Shown here in pieces: positions 1 to 10,650 of a stretch of 64,000 nucleotides of DNA (the stretch's first letter is position 1; every line of letters starts with the position of its first letter). The stretch comes from Senegalimassilia sp003474385 (lineage in GTDB: Bacteria; Actinomycetota; Coriobacteriia; Coriobacteriales; Eggerthellaceae): NCBI RefSeq assembly GCF_003474385.1, contig NZ_QUCY01000003.1:1-64000 (forward strand), given 5' to 3'. Both the position numbers and the translations under genes were made by a program. The notes beneath the pieces were generated by a model. It saw nothing but the letters and a program-made list of their open reading frames with translations, had not been told where the DNA came from and did not search any database.

Positions 1-1
1 G

Positions 2-42
2 GGAGGGGCCCGCAGGGGGAGGTCCCCCCTGCGGGCCCCTCC
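2..42 (+). terminator. GC-rich hairpin, probable terminator of an upstream gene
   Basis: A near-perfect inverted repeat with arms of about 18 bp (GGAGGGGCCCGCAGGGGG and its complement) closes on a loop of a few bases. The following GCGTTTTGG has only a short T run, so termination is plausible but unproven. The gene it would serve lies outside the window. Confidence 0.55.
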
Positions 43-308
43 GCGTTTTGGGGGACGCCTGAAGGCGCCTTTCCGCGTCCCGGGGCTCGGCCGACGGCGG
101 CGCATGCGCGATATCCGCCGATCGCGGTGCCGGGGGCCCGCCCGGAGGGGCGTCCCTGCCGGGCGGTCCTTCGTTCGGGCGCTGCGCGCCTGCTCGGTTC
201 TGCGCTGTATGCGCTCCGTGTAATCAGTCCTGCCTGGGTCGGGGCTTTTCGTGCATTTGGTACCATGAAAGTAACTACTATTCGTTACTTAACTCAAAGG
301 GGAAATGC
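43..308. other. Intergenic region upstream of glf
   Basis: No gene is supported here; the small open frames lack ribosome binding sites and resemble no known family. A short inverted repeat, GTAAC and GTTAC around TACTATTC (271-285), lies just ahead of the glf ribosome binding site and could hold the promoter -10 (TACTAT, 276-281). No convincing -35 is seen. Confidence 0.4.
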
Positions 309-1445
309 ATGAAGCTGTCCCATTATGATTATCTGGTTGTCGGCGCCGGCATCTCTTCGGCGGTGTTCTGCCATGAGGCCGCCAAGCTCGGTAAGACCTG
401 TCTGGTCATCGACCGCCGCGACCATGTTGCCGGCAACATCTACACCGAGGACGTGCAGGGTATCAACGTGCACCGTTACGGCGCGCACATCTTCCACACC
501 TCCTTGCGCCCGGTCTGGGACTACGTCAACCGATTCTCCGAGTTCAATAATTACGTGAACAGCCCCGTGGCCGTCTACAAGGACGAGCTGTACAACCTGC
601 CGTTCAACATGAACACCTTCTCGAAGATGTGGGGCATCCGCACCCCGGCCGAGGCCGTCGAGATCATCGAGCGCCAGAAGGCCGAGGCCGCCGACCTCAT
701 CGGCGAGGGCGAGCCGAAGAACCTCGAGGAGCAGGCGCTGTCGCTCATCGGCCGCGACGTGTTCGAGAAGCTGATCAAGGGCTACACCGAGAAGCAGTGG
801 GGCCGCAGCTGCACCGAGCTTCCCCCGAGCATCATCAAGCGCCTGCCGGTGCGCCTGACCTACGACAACAACTACTTCAACGACCGCTGGCAGGGCATCC
901 CCATGGGCGGCTACACCGCCATGGTCGAGCGCATGTTCGGTGACGTGGAGATCCTGCTGTCCACCGAATACCGCGAGTTCCGCGAGCAGAACCCCGGCAT
1001 CGCCGACCGCACCATCTACTGCGGCCCCATCGACGAGTACTTCGACTTCAAGCTGGGCACGCTGGAGTACCGCAGCCTGCGCTTCGAGTCTGAGACCGTC
1101 GAGTGCGAGAACTGGCAGGGCAACGCGGTGGTCAACTACACCGAGCGCGAGGTGCCGTGGACGCGCATCATCGAGCACAAGCACTTCGAGTCGCAGTCCT
1201 CGCCGGTCAGCGTGATCACGCGCGAGTATCCGGCGGACTGGAAGCCCGGCGACGAGCCGTACTACCCGATCAACGATGAGCGCAACTCCGCGCTGTACGA
1301 GCAGTACGAGCAACTCGCCAAGCAGGAGGGCGACGTGGTGTTCGCCGGCCGCCTGGGTGGGTACAAGTACTACGACATGGACAAGGCCATCGACGCGGCA
1401 TTCGATTTGGTGAATGCCGAGTTGGGCGTTGACCTGCGCGCATAA
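309..1445 (+). CDS. glf: UDP-galactopyranose mutase
   Basis: The enzyme interconverts UDP-galactopyranose and UDP-galactofuranose in the cytoplasm, using reduced FAD, to supply galactofuranose for surface glycans. The 378-residue product is the usual family length. It opens with a Rossmann FAD motif (VVGAGISSAV, about residues 10-20), followed by a DRRDHVAGN segment and HRYGAHIFHT, both typical of bacterial Glf. The GGYTAMVERM and FAGRLGGYKYYDMD stretches match the family core and C terminus. The ATG is preceded by AAAGGGG at a suitable distance. The gene stands alone, with a terminator about 120 bp downstream, and is 50 kb from the capsule cluster it may serve. Identification is by recalled family signatures; no residue looks missing. 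Confidence 0.96.
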   Translation: MKLSHYDYLVVGAGISSAVFCHEAAKLGKTCLVIDRRDHVAGNIYTEDVQGINVHRYGAHIFHTSLRPVWDYVNRFSEFNNYVNSPVAVYKDELYNLPFNMNTFSKMWGIRTPAEAVEIIERQKAEAADLIGEGEPKNLEEQALSLIGRDVFEKLIKGYTEKQWGRSCTELPPSIIKRLPVRLTYDNNYFNDRWQGIPMGGYTAMVERMFGDVEILLSTEYREFREQNPGIADRTIYCGPIDEYFDFKLGTLEYRSLRFESETVECENWQGNAVVNYTEREVPWTRIIEHKHFESQSSPVSVITREYPADWKPGDEPYYPINDERNSALYEQYEQLAKQEGDVVFAGRLGGYKYYDMDKAIDAAFDLVNAELGVDLRA

Positions 1446-1563
1446 TTCTTTGTAAGACGCGATGCATGCTATTCGGTTGCATTGGTGTTGCGAATAGCTT
1501 TTCGTGTTGATTGCGAATACCTCTAAAGTAGTTATGCCAAATTGGCTCCGATCATTTTAGTCA

Positions 1564-1596
1564 ACGGCTAGGGCTTTGGCCCTGGCCGTTTTTTCT
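1564..1596 (+). terminator. Rho-independent terminator after glf
   Basis: ACGGCTAGGGC and GCCCTGGCCGT pair (one G-T) around a TTTG loop and are followed by a run of six T. It lies about 120 bp after the glf stop codon. Confidence 0.85.
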
Positions 1597-1609
1597 TCAT
1601 GAACTCCGA

Positions 1610-1642
1610 GAGGCTTTCAAACGAGATTCGTTCGAAAGCCTC
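1610..1642. repeat. Perfect hairpin, 9 bp outer plus 5 bp inner stem
   Basis: GAGGCTTTC (1610-1618) pairs with GAAAGCCTC (1634-1642), and AACGA inside pairs with TCGTT around a 3-nt loop. No T run follows. It sits just past the glf terminator; its role is unknown. Confidence 0.5.
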
Positions 1643-2129
1643 TGTTGGTGTTTACTGAGCGCCGTTGGGGAATTGAACTCGGAAAAATGCTGGAGTTGTG
1701 TCGGAAAAGGAGTCGGAATCTTGGTGACAATATTCGTCCTCTGAATGGGGTTTTCAGTGGTTGCGAATTTTGACTCGCGAATATGTGACCGAGGTGTCAA
1801 TTTGCTCGAAATACGTTCTGCCTTTTTGCCACGATTGCCACTGCGGCATTGTGGTTCGCTTTCGGAGATTGCGTAATCCTGCGCAATGGCAAAGCGGCTT
1901 GCGTTGCCTTACTTGTGGGCGTCAGGGTACGGCATGTCGCTTTTTGGTGAAATTTGGAGTTGCGGGTCGATTCTGGCGGCAGGCGATTACGCTTCTTCGC
2001 AGACGCGCAGACGCGCAGACGCGCAGACGCGCAGACGCGCAGACTTTGCCTGATAAGCTATTCGCCGCAAAACCCCGTAAAACCCAGTTTACCGCCGTGT
2101 TAATTCTGCGCTGAATGCGGGGCTGGTAA
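1643..2129. other. Gene-free stretch with an 8-bp tandem repeat
   Basis: No protein gene is supported. The reading frame at 1761-2114 runs through the tandem repeat and has no ribosome binding site or recognisable sequence. The G+C content here is lower than in the flanking genes. Confidence 0.45.
1999..2044. repeat. Tandem octamer repeat, 5.75 copies
   Basis: The unit GCAGACGC is repeated head to tail five times and followed by GCAGAC. The copies are identical, which suggests recent slippage. As the unit is 8 bp, copy-number change would alter any reading frame, but no credible gene covers it. Confidence 0.9.
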
Positions 2130-2156
2130 TTCCAAAAAGGTATAATGACCTTGGAA
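2130..2156 (+). promoter_or_regulatory. Promoter -10 inside an imperfect palindrome
   Basis: A consensus TATAAT lies at 2141-2146. It is framed by TTCCAA (2130-2135) and TTGGAA (2151-2156), with GGT and ACC just inside, so the hexamer sits at the centre of a 27-bp imperfect palindrome. No good -35 is seen, as would fit an activated promoter or one occluded by a dimeric repressor. The next gene starts at 2185. Confidence 0.55.
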
Positions 2157-2184
2157 AATACTAGGCGGTATGGAGGATTACCAC

Positions 2185-2793
2185 ATGGCTGGAAGCATGG
2201 ATGTCATCGAGTTCGTGGCGCGTGAGGCGCTTACGAATGAGGACAAGTTCAAGCGATTGGTCGAGCAATTAGGCGACTCTTCGCGTCGCAATCGGCAGAA
2301 TGCCGCGGGATCGCTGGCGTTTATCGCGAAGGTTAGCCCCGAGTTGCTCGTTCCCTATGCGTCCGATTTGATCGATGCCTTGAATCGTCCCGAGGCTCAA
2401 ACTCGCTGGGAAAGCTTGGATGCGCTCACCGCGCTCGTTCCGGTGGAATCGCGCTGCACTGACAAGGCGCTTGCCGGTGCCGAGAATGCGCTGTTCGATG
2501 AGGAGAACGGGTTCGTTCGCCTGGCTGCTATGCGCTTCTTCTGCGCATATGGTGCCACCACCGAAAAGCGCAGCGAGAACGCCTGGCCGCTCATTGACGA
2601 AGCAATCCAGTGCTATCACGGCGATGTCGAGTTCAACGACATGCTGAATGCTGTTGCGGAGTTCGCCACTGGCAAGCTTTCGGAGCACGTTAAGGAAGCA
2701 CTTGTTGAACGTATGTCGTTTGATGCGCATAATGGCAGGGGTGCCTTGAAGCGCAAGGCGCAAACCATCATTGACAACGTTCAAGGGCAATAA
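2185..2793 (+). CDS. HEAT-repeat-like protein of unknown function
   Basis: A 202-residue soluble protein, all-helical by inspection, with repeated helix pairs such as NRQNAAGSLAFIAKVSPELLVPY, RWESLDALTALV and VRLAAMRFFCAYGA that look like HEAT/ARM repeats. Such scaffolds usually bind proteins or nucleic acid; no catalytic motif is visible. The ATG at 2185 is preferred over one at 2170 because GGAGG (2172-2176) lies 8 bp before it. It has its own promoter-like palindrome and lies 87 bp ahead of the isocitrate dehydrogenase gene in the same direction, so co-transcription is possible. The precise function is not known. Confidence 0.75.
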   Translation: MAGSMDVIEFVAREALTNEDKFKRLVEQLGDSSRRNRQNAAGSLAFIAKVSPELLVPYASDLIDALNRPEAQTRWESLDALTALVPVESRCTDKALAGAENALFDEENGFVRLAAMRFFCAYGATTEKRSENAWPLIDEAIQCYHGDVEFNDMLNAVAEFATGKLSEHVKEALVERMSFDAHNGRGALKRKAQTIIDNVQGQ

Positions 2794-2880
2794 GCTTGGA
2801 ACCTCGGGCTGTGCCGCGTTGCGGTGCAGCCTGTTTCTTTCAACCCGTATGCGCTGCGGCGCAGGACAGAAGGAGTGGCA

Positions 2881-3978
2881 ATGGCACAGCATACTGTAAC
2901 CTTGATTCCGGGCGACGGCATCGGCTTGGAAACGTCTGCTGCAATGCAGCAGGTCGTGGAAGCTGCAGGTGCGGATATCGTTTGGGAAGTCGCTGAGGCC
3001 GGTGCGGCATGCGCCGAGAAAACGGGCACTCCGCTGCCTGATGAGACCATCGAGGCGGTGAAGCGCAACAAGGTTGCCATCAAGGGCCCGTGCACCACTC
3101 CCGTTGGAACCGGTTTCCGCAGCGTCAACGTTGCGCTTCGCAAAACGCTCGACCTGTATGTGTGCCTGCGTCCGGTGCTGTCCATGCCCGGCGCTGGTGG
3201 CCGTTACGATGACGTCGACCTGGTTATCGTTCGCGAAAACTCCGAGGACCTGTATGCAGGCGTGGAATTCGAAGAGGGCTCCGAGGCGGCTTCGAAGCTC
3301 ATCAAGTTCTGCGAGGACGAGGGCGCGGGCGTTATCCGCCCCGATTCCGGCATCTCCATCAAGCCCATCTCCGTCACGGCTACCCAGAACATCGTGCGCT
3401 ATGCCTTCGAGTATGCGCTGAAGCATGGCCGCAAGAAGGTCACTGCTGCTCATAAGGCCAACATCATGAAGTATTCCGACGGCCTGTTCCTGCGCACGGC
3501 GCGTGAGGTTGCCAAGGAGTACGAGGGTCGGGTTGAGTTCGATGACCGCATCATCGACGCCTTCTGCATGAATATGGTCATCGATCCGGCGCAGTTCGAC
3601 GTGGTGGTGTTCCCTAACCTGTACGGCGACATTGCCAGCGACCTGGCCGCTGGCCTGGTCGGCGGCCTGGGCATCGCCCCGGGTGCGAACATCGGCAAGG
3701 AATACGCCGTGTTCGAGGCCGTGCACGGCTCCGCTCCCGACATTGCAGGCCAGAACAAGGCGAACCCCACCGCGGAGATCATGTCCGCGGCCATGATGCT
3801 CGACCATCTTGGGGAGTTGGAGATCGCCGAGCGTATCCGTCGCGGCGTCCGCGCCGTGTACGCAGACGGTTCCGTGCTGACGGGTGACATCCGCAAGGCC
3901 ACTGGCAGCAGCGCCCCTGCGGCAAGCTGCACCGGGTTCACCGAGGCGCTCATTGCCGCCATCAAGGCTCAGGCGTAA
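2881..3978 (+). CDS. icd: Isocitrate dehydrogenase (isocitrate/isopropylmalate dehydrogenase family, probably NAD-dependent)
   Basis: The product should oxidatively decarboxylate isocitrate to 2-oxoglutarate. It is 365 residues from the ATG at 2881, which has AAGGAG just upstream; an earlier in-frame ATG at 2824 lacks one. It begins with the family motif TLIPGDGIG and contains the RENSEDLYAG substrate loop, HKANIMKYSDGLF, the metal-binding segment around YGDIASDLAAGLVGG, and the nucleotide loop EAVHGSAPDIAGQNKANP. The short bacterial form and this loop resemble NAD-type enzymes. Isopropylmalate or homoisocitrate dehydrogenase are alternatives on family grounds, but the aconitase gene next downstream supports isocitrate. 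Together the two would convert citrate to 2-oxoglutarate in a partial oxidative TCA branch for glutamate supply. Confidence 0.85.
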   Translation: MAQHTVTLIPGDGIGLETSAAMQQVVEAAGADIVWEVAEAGAACAEKTGTPLPDETIEAVKRNKVAIKGPCTTPVGTGFRSVNVALRKTLDLYVCLRPVLSMPGAGGRYDDVDLVIVRENSEDLYAGVEFEEGSEAASKLIKFCEDEGAGVIRPDSGISIKPISVTATQNIVRYAFEYALKHGRKKVTAAHKANIMKYSDGLFLRTAREVAKEYEGRVEFDDRIIDAFCMNMVIDPAQFDVVVFPNLYGDIASDLAAGLVGGLGIAPGANIGKEYAVFEAVHGSAPDIAGQNKANPTAEIMSAAMMLDHLGELEIAERIRRGVRAVYADGSVLTGDIRKATGSSAPAASCTGFTEALIAAIKAQA

Positions 3979-3989
3979 TCGTGCGGTCG

Positions 3990-4375
3990 GCGTTGGCCGG
4001 CGTGCCGTGCGAAGCGGAGTGCCGGCCCGTGCTCACTCCCGTAGCGGGTTTGAGCTGGGAGGTGCTGCTGCCGGTTTAAGTTGGTGGCAGGTAGGTTTCA
4101 TCCTGCGTGCACGGCAGCCGGCCGACGTTGATTGTCGGGTTTGCTCCTGCCGGCGTGTATGACTATCGGTTGCCGGCGATTTTCGGGTAGGTTTCAACCG
4201 GCGTGTGCAGTTGCCGGTGGGCGCCGATTTCCAATAGGGTTCCCATCGGCGAGTGCGACTGAAGGTTAATGCCTGATAACCAAGCGGGATTCGCCGACGC
4301 GCGTAGCTGCTGGCAGAAACCGATTCCCGCTAGGGCTTTCGCCGGTGAGCGAGATTGCCGGCTGAATCGTGTTCA
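3990..4375. repeat. Degenerate tandem repeat array of about 48 bp period
   Basis: The 441-bp gap between icd and acnA has no gene. It holds seven related units beginning near 4042, 4092, 4138, 4188, 4235, 4286 and 4331 (spacing 45-51 bp), with a weaker eighth near 3993. Each starts with a TAGGGTTTC-like block, continues with CCGGCG-GTG and ends with TTGCCGG-like bases, often followed by GCCGATTTCC. Parts can fold, for example GCCGAT (4223-4228) with ATCGGC (4245-4250). The array ends 45 bp before the acnA start, so it would lie in a leader or promoter region. Confidence 0.65.
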
Positions 4376-4419
4376 GCAAGATCGATATCAGGGTGCGACA
4401 CGCACCAAGAGGGGACGAT

Positions 4420-7095
<2,676 letters not shown>

Positions 7096-7133
7096 GGGCG
7101 ACGGCCGAACGCGGAGCTTCGCCAAGGGGAGAG

Positions 7134-7160
7134 CGCCGCGCTTCCCGGAGGGGCGCGGCG
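7134..7160 (+). terminator. GC-rich hairpin after acnA, possible terminator
   Basis: CGCCGCGC (7134-7141) and GCGCGGCG (7153-7160) pair perfectly around an 11-nt loop. No T run follows, so its strength is uncertain. Confidence 0.4.
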
Positions 7161-7237
7161 TTGACCGGCCGTCATCGCAACGAATATAAAAGGTAACGGA
7201 ACGCGTTCGGTTTCAAGGGAAGCTGGATGCGTTCCGC

Positions 7238-7243
7238 TACAAT
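7238..7243 (+). promoter_or_regulatory. Possible -10 box (TACAAT)
   Basis: TACAAT lies 40 bp before the GTG start of the following membrane protein gene. No good -35 is present at the right spacing. Confidence 0.3.
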
Positions 7244-7282
7244 GTGGAACATTGTTCATCCATCAATGGAGAAAGGGATGCC

Positions 7283-9286
7283 GTGAAACAGACATCCGGT
7301 TTTGAGTCGCTCATCGATGCCCTGAAGCAATCGGGCTTCGACATGGGCGCAGGCTTCGGAGGGCCCGCTGGCGCCTCCGGCGAAGGGGGTGCCAGCAGTT
7401 CGTCGGGCAACGGTGCTGGCGGCCAAGGTTCCGAAAACCCGTTCACCGCGTTCAGCGGCGGCCGCGGCAACAAGGGCGGCAACGGCGGGGGCGTCCCCGG
7501 GTTCTCATTCGGCGACAAAATGGGCCAGATGGGCAAGAAGGCGCTCATCATCACCGCGGTGTTGGTGCTGCTTATCGTGGCGGCGGCCTACTGGTGGTTC
7601 CATCCGCCCATCAATATCCACAGCGTGGACACGTGGATGTTCGTAGTCGTGTTCATCCTTCTGCCGCTGTTCCTGCTGTGGAACGTGAAGTCGCGCACGT
7701 ACGAAACGGGCAACAGCAAGGTCGACCCCAATCGCACGAAGGCGAAGGCGTTCAAGGTGGCGTCGTGGATTCCCGTGGCCATCGCGCTGGTCGGCGTGGT
7801 GGGTGCTTTGGCGTCGCTGTCGGTGTTCCCTGGCAACGCTGCCAAGTACGCTAGCGTGCTGGAAACACAGGACGCTGACTTCGCGCAGGATATCCAGCAG
7901 GTCGACTATTCCGAGATCCCCATCATCGACCGCGATTCGGCGGCGCTGCTGGGCAATCGCGCCATGGGCAACATTCCCGAGTACGTCAGCCAGTTCGAGA
8001 TCGCGGGCACGTATAGCCAGATCAACTACCAGGGCACGCCCGTGCGCGTGAGCCCGCTGGGCTATGCCGACCTGTTCAAATGGCTGACGAACCGAGCCCA
8101 GGGCATCCCGGCGTACGCGCTGGTGGATATGACCACGCAGGATGCGCAGATCGTGAAGCTGGGCGACCGCGCGATCTTCTATTCGCGTTCCGAGCCTTTG
8201 GCCCGCAATATCGACCGTTACGTGCAGTTGAAGTACCCCTTCTACATGTTTGATGAGAAGTCGTTCGAAATCGACGAGGACGGCCAGCCTTGGTGGGTCT
8301 GCCCGGTGCAAACGCGCACCATCGGCCTGTTCGGCGGCACCACCATCGAGCGCGTGGTCATGGTGAACGCCACCACGGGCGAGTGCACGGACCTGGCCAT
8401 CGACGATGTGCCCCAGTGGGTCGACCGCGCCTATCCGGCCGAGCTGCTTATCCAGCAGTACAACTGGTCGGGCAAGTATCAGGACGGCTGGCTGAACAGC
8501 TGGCTGGGCCAGAAGAACGTGGTGCAGACCACGCCGGGCACCGATGACAACGTGGGCTACAACTACATCGCCAAGGACGATGACGTGTGGGTGTACACGG
8601 GCGTGACGTCGGCCACGGCGGATAACTCCATCGTGGGCTTCGTGCTGGTGAACCAGCGCACGGCTGAATCCCATTACTACCCGGTGGCGGGCGCTACCGA
8701 GGAATCGGCCATGCAGTCGGCCGAGGGCGCGGTGCAGAACCTGCGTTACTCTGCCACGTTCCCCATCCTGATCAACGTGTCCGAGCAGCCGACGTACTTC
8801 ATGGCACTGAAGGATAATGCAGGCACCGTGAAGAAGTTCGCGATGGTGGACATCCAGCATTACCAGAACGTGGCAACGGGCGATACGGTCGCGGAGACGC
8901 AGAAGTCCTACCAGGCGATGCTGGCAACCAGCGGAACGCTTTCCGGCGATGCCGCGGAGGCCAACATGCAGGAGCAGACGGGCGCGATCCGCAGCATGAC
9001 GCAAGCGGTTTTGGACGGCAACTCCCACTTCTATGTGACGCTGGAAGGCGTTGAGGGCATCTACGACTTCGCCTTGCCTGCGCAGCTCGGTATCGTGGGC
9101 TATAGGGAAGGCGATACCATCACCTTCAAGTACATCGCCGGCGATACCACAAATTCCGTCCAAGAACTTGTTGACACGCAGAATAAATCTGATACTATAG
9201 ATAAGTCGTCTTCTGAGCAGGCCGCAAAGACGGTTGAACGAACCGCGGAAACGGCCGACCAGCAGAAGACGGAGCAACAACACTAG
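7283..9286 (+). CDS. Large conserved membrane protein with a long extracytoplasmic domain
   Basis: The 667-residue product has a Gly/Ser/Ala-rich N-terminal segment (about residues 20-85), then a hydrophobic helix (KALIITAVLVLLIVAAAYWWF), a second (TWMFVVVFILLPLFLLW) and a third (VASWIPVAIALVGVVGALASLSVF). About 450 soluble residues rich in aromatic amino acids follow, with segments such as YPFYMFDEKSFEIDEDG and DDVWVYTGVTS. Similar proteins occur in Firmicutes and Actinobacteria, sometimes annotated as CvpA-like; I know no established function. GTG at 7283 is chosen because AAAGGG lies just upstream; a GTG at 7244 has no binding site. Its last 120 bp carry the promoter for the ribosomal protein operon downstream. 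Confidence 0.8.
   Translation: MKQTSGFESLIDALKQSGFDMGAGFGGPAGASGEGGASSSSGNGAGGQGSENPFTAFSGGRGNKGGNGGGVPGFSFGDKMGQMGKKALIITAVLVLLIVAAAYWWFHPPINIHSVDTWMFVVVFILLPLFLLWNVKSRTYETGNSKVDPNRTKAKAFKVASWIPVAIALVGVVGALASLSVFPGNAAKYASVLETQDADFAQDIQQVDYSEIPIIDRDSAALLGNRAMGNIPEYVSQFEIAGTYSQINYQGTPVRVSPLGYADLFKWLTNRAQGIPAYALVDMTTQDAQIVKLGDRAIFYSRSEPLARNIDRYVQLKYPFYMFDEKSFEIDEDGQPWWVCPVQTRTIGLFGGTTIERVVMVNATTGECTDLAIDDVPQWVDRAYPAELLIQQYNWSGKYQDGWLNSWLGQKNVVQTTPGTDDNVGYNYIAKDDDVWVYTGVTSATADNSIVGFVLVNQRTAESHYYPVAGATEESAMQSAEGAVQNLRYSATFPILINVSEQPTYFMALKDNAGTVKKFAMVDIQHYQNVATGDTVAETQKSYQAMLATSGTLSGDAAEANMQEQTGAIRSMTQAVLDGNSHFYVTLEGVEGIYDFALPAQLGIVGYREGDTITFKYIAGDTTNSVQELVDTQNKSDTIDKSSSEQAAKTVERTAETADQQKTEQQH
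9171..9198 (+). promoter_or_regulatory. Sigma-70-type promoter of rplJL, inside the upstream gene
   Basis: TTGACA (9171-9176) and TACTAT (9193-9198) are separated by 16 bp. The site lies within the 3' coding end of the preceding gene, about 275 bp before rplJ, so transcripts would carry the full L10 leader. Confidence 0.75.
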
Positions 9287-9294
9287 TTCCGCTG

Positions 9295-9473
9295 CCCGAG
9301 ACAGCAGGCACCGAAAGGTTCAATCGCAAGCAATTGCGGCCCGCCGAGGTGGTTGTTAAGTATCGCACTTCAACGACCCCTGTGTCTTAGGACGGCAGGG
9401 GTCGTTCTTCTTCTCAAGCGCGACTCCACCCGCATGGGGCGGAACCCGAGTTTGAGAAGAAGGAGGTGTAACA
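9295..9473 (+). promoter_or_regulatory. Ribosomal protein L10 leader
   Basis: The structured leader precedes rplJ. Its elements are a GAGGTGGTTGTTAAG-like core near 9345-9360, a strong hairpin (AACGACCCCTG 9372-9382 with CAGGGGTCGTT 9396-9406) followed by TCTTCTTC, and an outer pairing CTTCTCAA (9410-9417) with TTGAGAAG (9452-9459) that ends at the ribosome binding site AAGGAGGTG. In the known L10 leader family, L10 or the L10-L12 complex binds the leader RNA and represses its own operon. Placement by position and fold is strong; exact ends are approximate. Confidence 0.8.
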
Positions 9474-9992
9474 ATGCCGAACGCAAAGAACCAATCCATG
9501 CTGTCCGCGATCAAGGAAGATCTGGAGGGTGCGGGTGCTGTGTGGGTCGTCGATGCCTGCGGTCTGACCGTCAAGGAGGTCGAGGCTCTGCGCAACGCAG
9601 TCCGCGAGTCCGGTGCATGCATGAAGGTGTACAAGAACACCGTTATGCGCATCGCTCTGTCCGAGGCCGAGCTGCCTACGCTGGACGACATGCTGCATGG
9701 CCCGAGCGCATTCGTGTTCGCCGGTTCCGATGTGGCTGCTGCCGCGAAGGCCGTCAAGGAATTCGCCAAGTCCAACGAGAACCTGCAGATCAAGGGTGGC
9801 TTGATGGAGGGTGCTGCAGTCAGCGCCGCAGAGGTGGAGGCCATCGCTTCCCTGCCCTCTCGCGAGGAGCTGTACGCTCACATCGCCGCTGCCATCAACG
9901 GTGTGGCTCAGGGTCTGGCAACCGCTATCAACGGTGTGCCGCGTGGCCTGGCTCAGGTCGCAAAGGCCGTTGCCGATCAGAAGGTTGCGTAA
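9474..9992 (+). CDS. rplJ: 50S ribosomal protein L10
   Basis: L10 forms the base of the ribosomal stalk and anchors L7/L12 dimers to 23S rRNA near the GTPase centre. The 172-residue length is normal. The N-terminal NAKNQSMLSAIKEDLEGAGAVWVVDACGLTVKEVEALRNAVRESG and the KVYKNTVMRIAL segment are characteristic, and the C terminus is the helical tail that binds L12 dimers. The ATG has a strong AAGGAGGTG site at the end of the L10 leader. It is followed 94 bp later by rplL, as in most bacteria. Upstream there is no rplK-rplA pair but an unrelated membrane protein gene. Confidence 0.98.
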   Translation: MPNAKNQSMLSAIKEDLEGAGAVWVVDACGLTVKEVEALRNAVRESGACMKVYKNTVMRIALSEAELPTLDDMLHGPSAFVFAGSDVAAAAKAVKEFAKSNENLQIKGGLMEGAAVSAAEVEAIASLPSREELYAHIAAAINGVAQGLATAINGVPRGLAQVAKAVADQKVA

Positions 9993-10086
9993 GCAAGCTT
10001 CTTGCGGCATAAGACGTGCCGCGTAATGCATTTGAAATTTCGGCTGGAACATTAGGATGATCCAGCCCCTTTGAAAGGAAACTAAC

Positions 10087-10461
10087 ATGGCTGTTTCTCG
10101 CGAAGAGATCATCGAGGCTCTGAAGGAAATGTCCCTGCTCGAGGCTTCTGAGCTGGTCAAGGACATCGAGGAGACCTTTGGCGTGTCCGCTGCTGCTCCG
10201 GTTGCTGTTGCCGCTGCTCCGGCTGCTGGCGCTGCTGCCGCTGAGGAGAAGTCCGAGTTCGACGTCGTGCTCGAGGGCTTCGGCGACAACAAGATCGCTG
10301 TCATCAAGGCTGTCCGTGAGATCACCGGCCAGGGCCTGAAGGAAGCTAAGGAGACCGTCGAGGGTGCTCCTTCCACCATCCAGGAGGGTGTGGCCAAGGA
10401 CAAGGCTGAGGAGATCAAGAAGACGCTGGAAGAGGCCGGCGCTGCTGTGACCCTGAAGTAA
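10087..10461 (+). CDS. rplL: 50S ribosomal protein L7/L12
   Basis: This is the acidic, multicopy stalk protein that recruits and activates translational GTPases. The 124-residue product has the N-terminal dimerisation domain (MAVSREEIIEALKEMSLLEASELVKDIEETFGV), an Ala/Pro/Val-rich hinge (about residues 38-58) and the conserved globular C-terminal domain (EKSEFDVVLEGFGDNKIAVIKAVREITGQGLKEAKETVE). AAAGGA precedes the ATG. A strong terminator follows directly, so unlike in many bacteria rpoB and rpoC are not part of this operon. Confidence 0.98.
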   Translation: MAVSREEIIEALKEMSLLEASELVKDIEETFGVSAAAPVAVAAAPAAGAAAAEEKSEFDVVLEGFGDNKIAVIKAVREITGQGLKEAKETVEGAPSTIQEGVAKDKAEEIKKTLEEAGAAVTLK

Positions 10462-10485
10462 ATTCAGCCTTCCGACTGCTTTTAC

Positions 10486-10518
10486 AGGACCCGCTGCTTG
10501 CAGCGGGTCCTTTTTTGT
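10486..10518 (+). terminator. Rho-independent terminator of rplJL
   Basis: AGGACCCGCTG and CAGCGGGTCCT pair perfectly around CTTG and run into TTTTTTGTTT, 25 bp after the rplL stop. Confidence 0.95.
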
Positions 10519-10650
10519 TTGGGCTTGCATTCCTGCTTCGGAACGCAACAGAATGGTTACGGATGCGGTGTTGCCCGCGTAGGGCGTGTAACGTTCCGGG
10601 AAGACGATTATGGTATACCGCACAAAGAGGTACGACGGGAAGGAAGCGCC

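Noticed and set aside
294..1313. Long open frame on the minus strand opposite glf
   Set aside because: It mirrors the high-GC codon pattern of glf, has no family likeness and no ribosome binding site. Equally long antisense frames opposite acnA (4330-7125) and sbcC (38350-41508) are the same effect.
1999..2044. CRISPR array
   Set aside because: The octamers are contiguous, with no spacers and no cas genes in the window.
1446..2129. tRNA or small RNA gene
   Set aside because: I looked for cloverleaf signatures (GGTTCGAATCC-like T arms) in the gaps and saw none.
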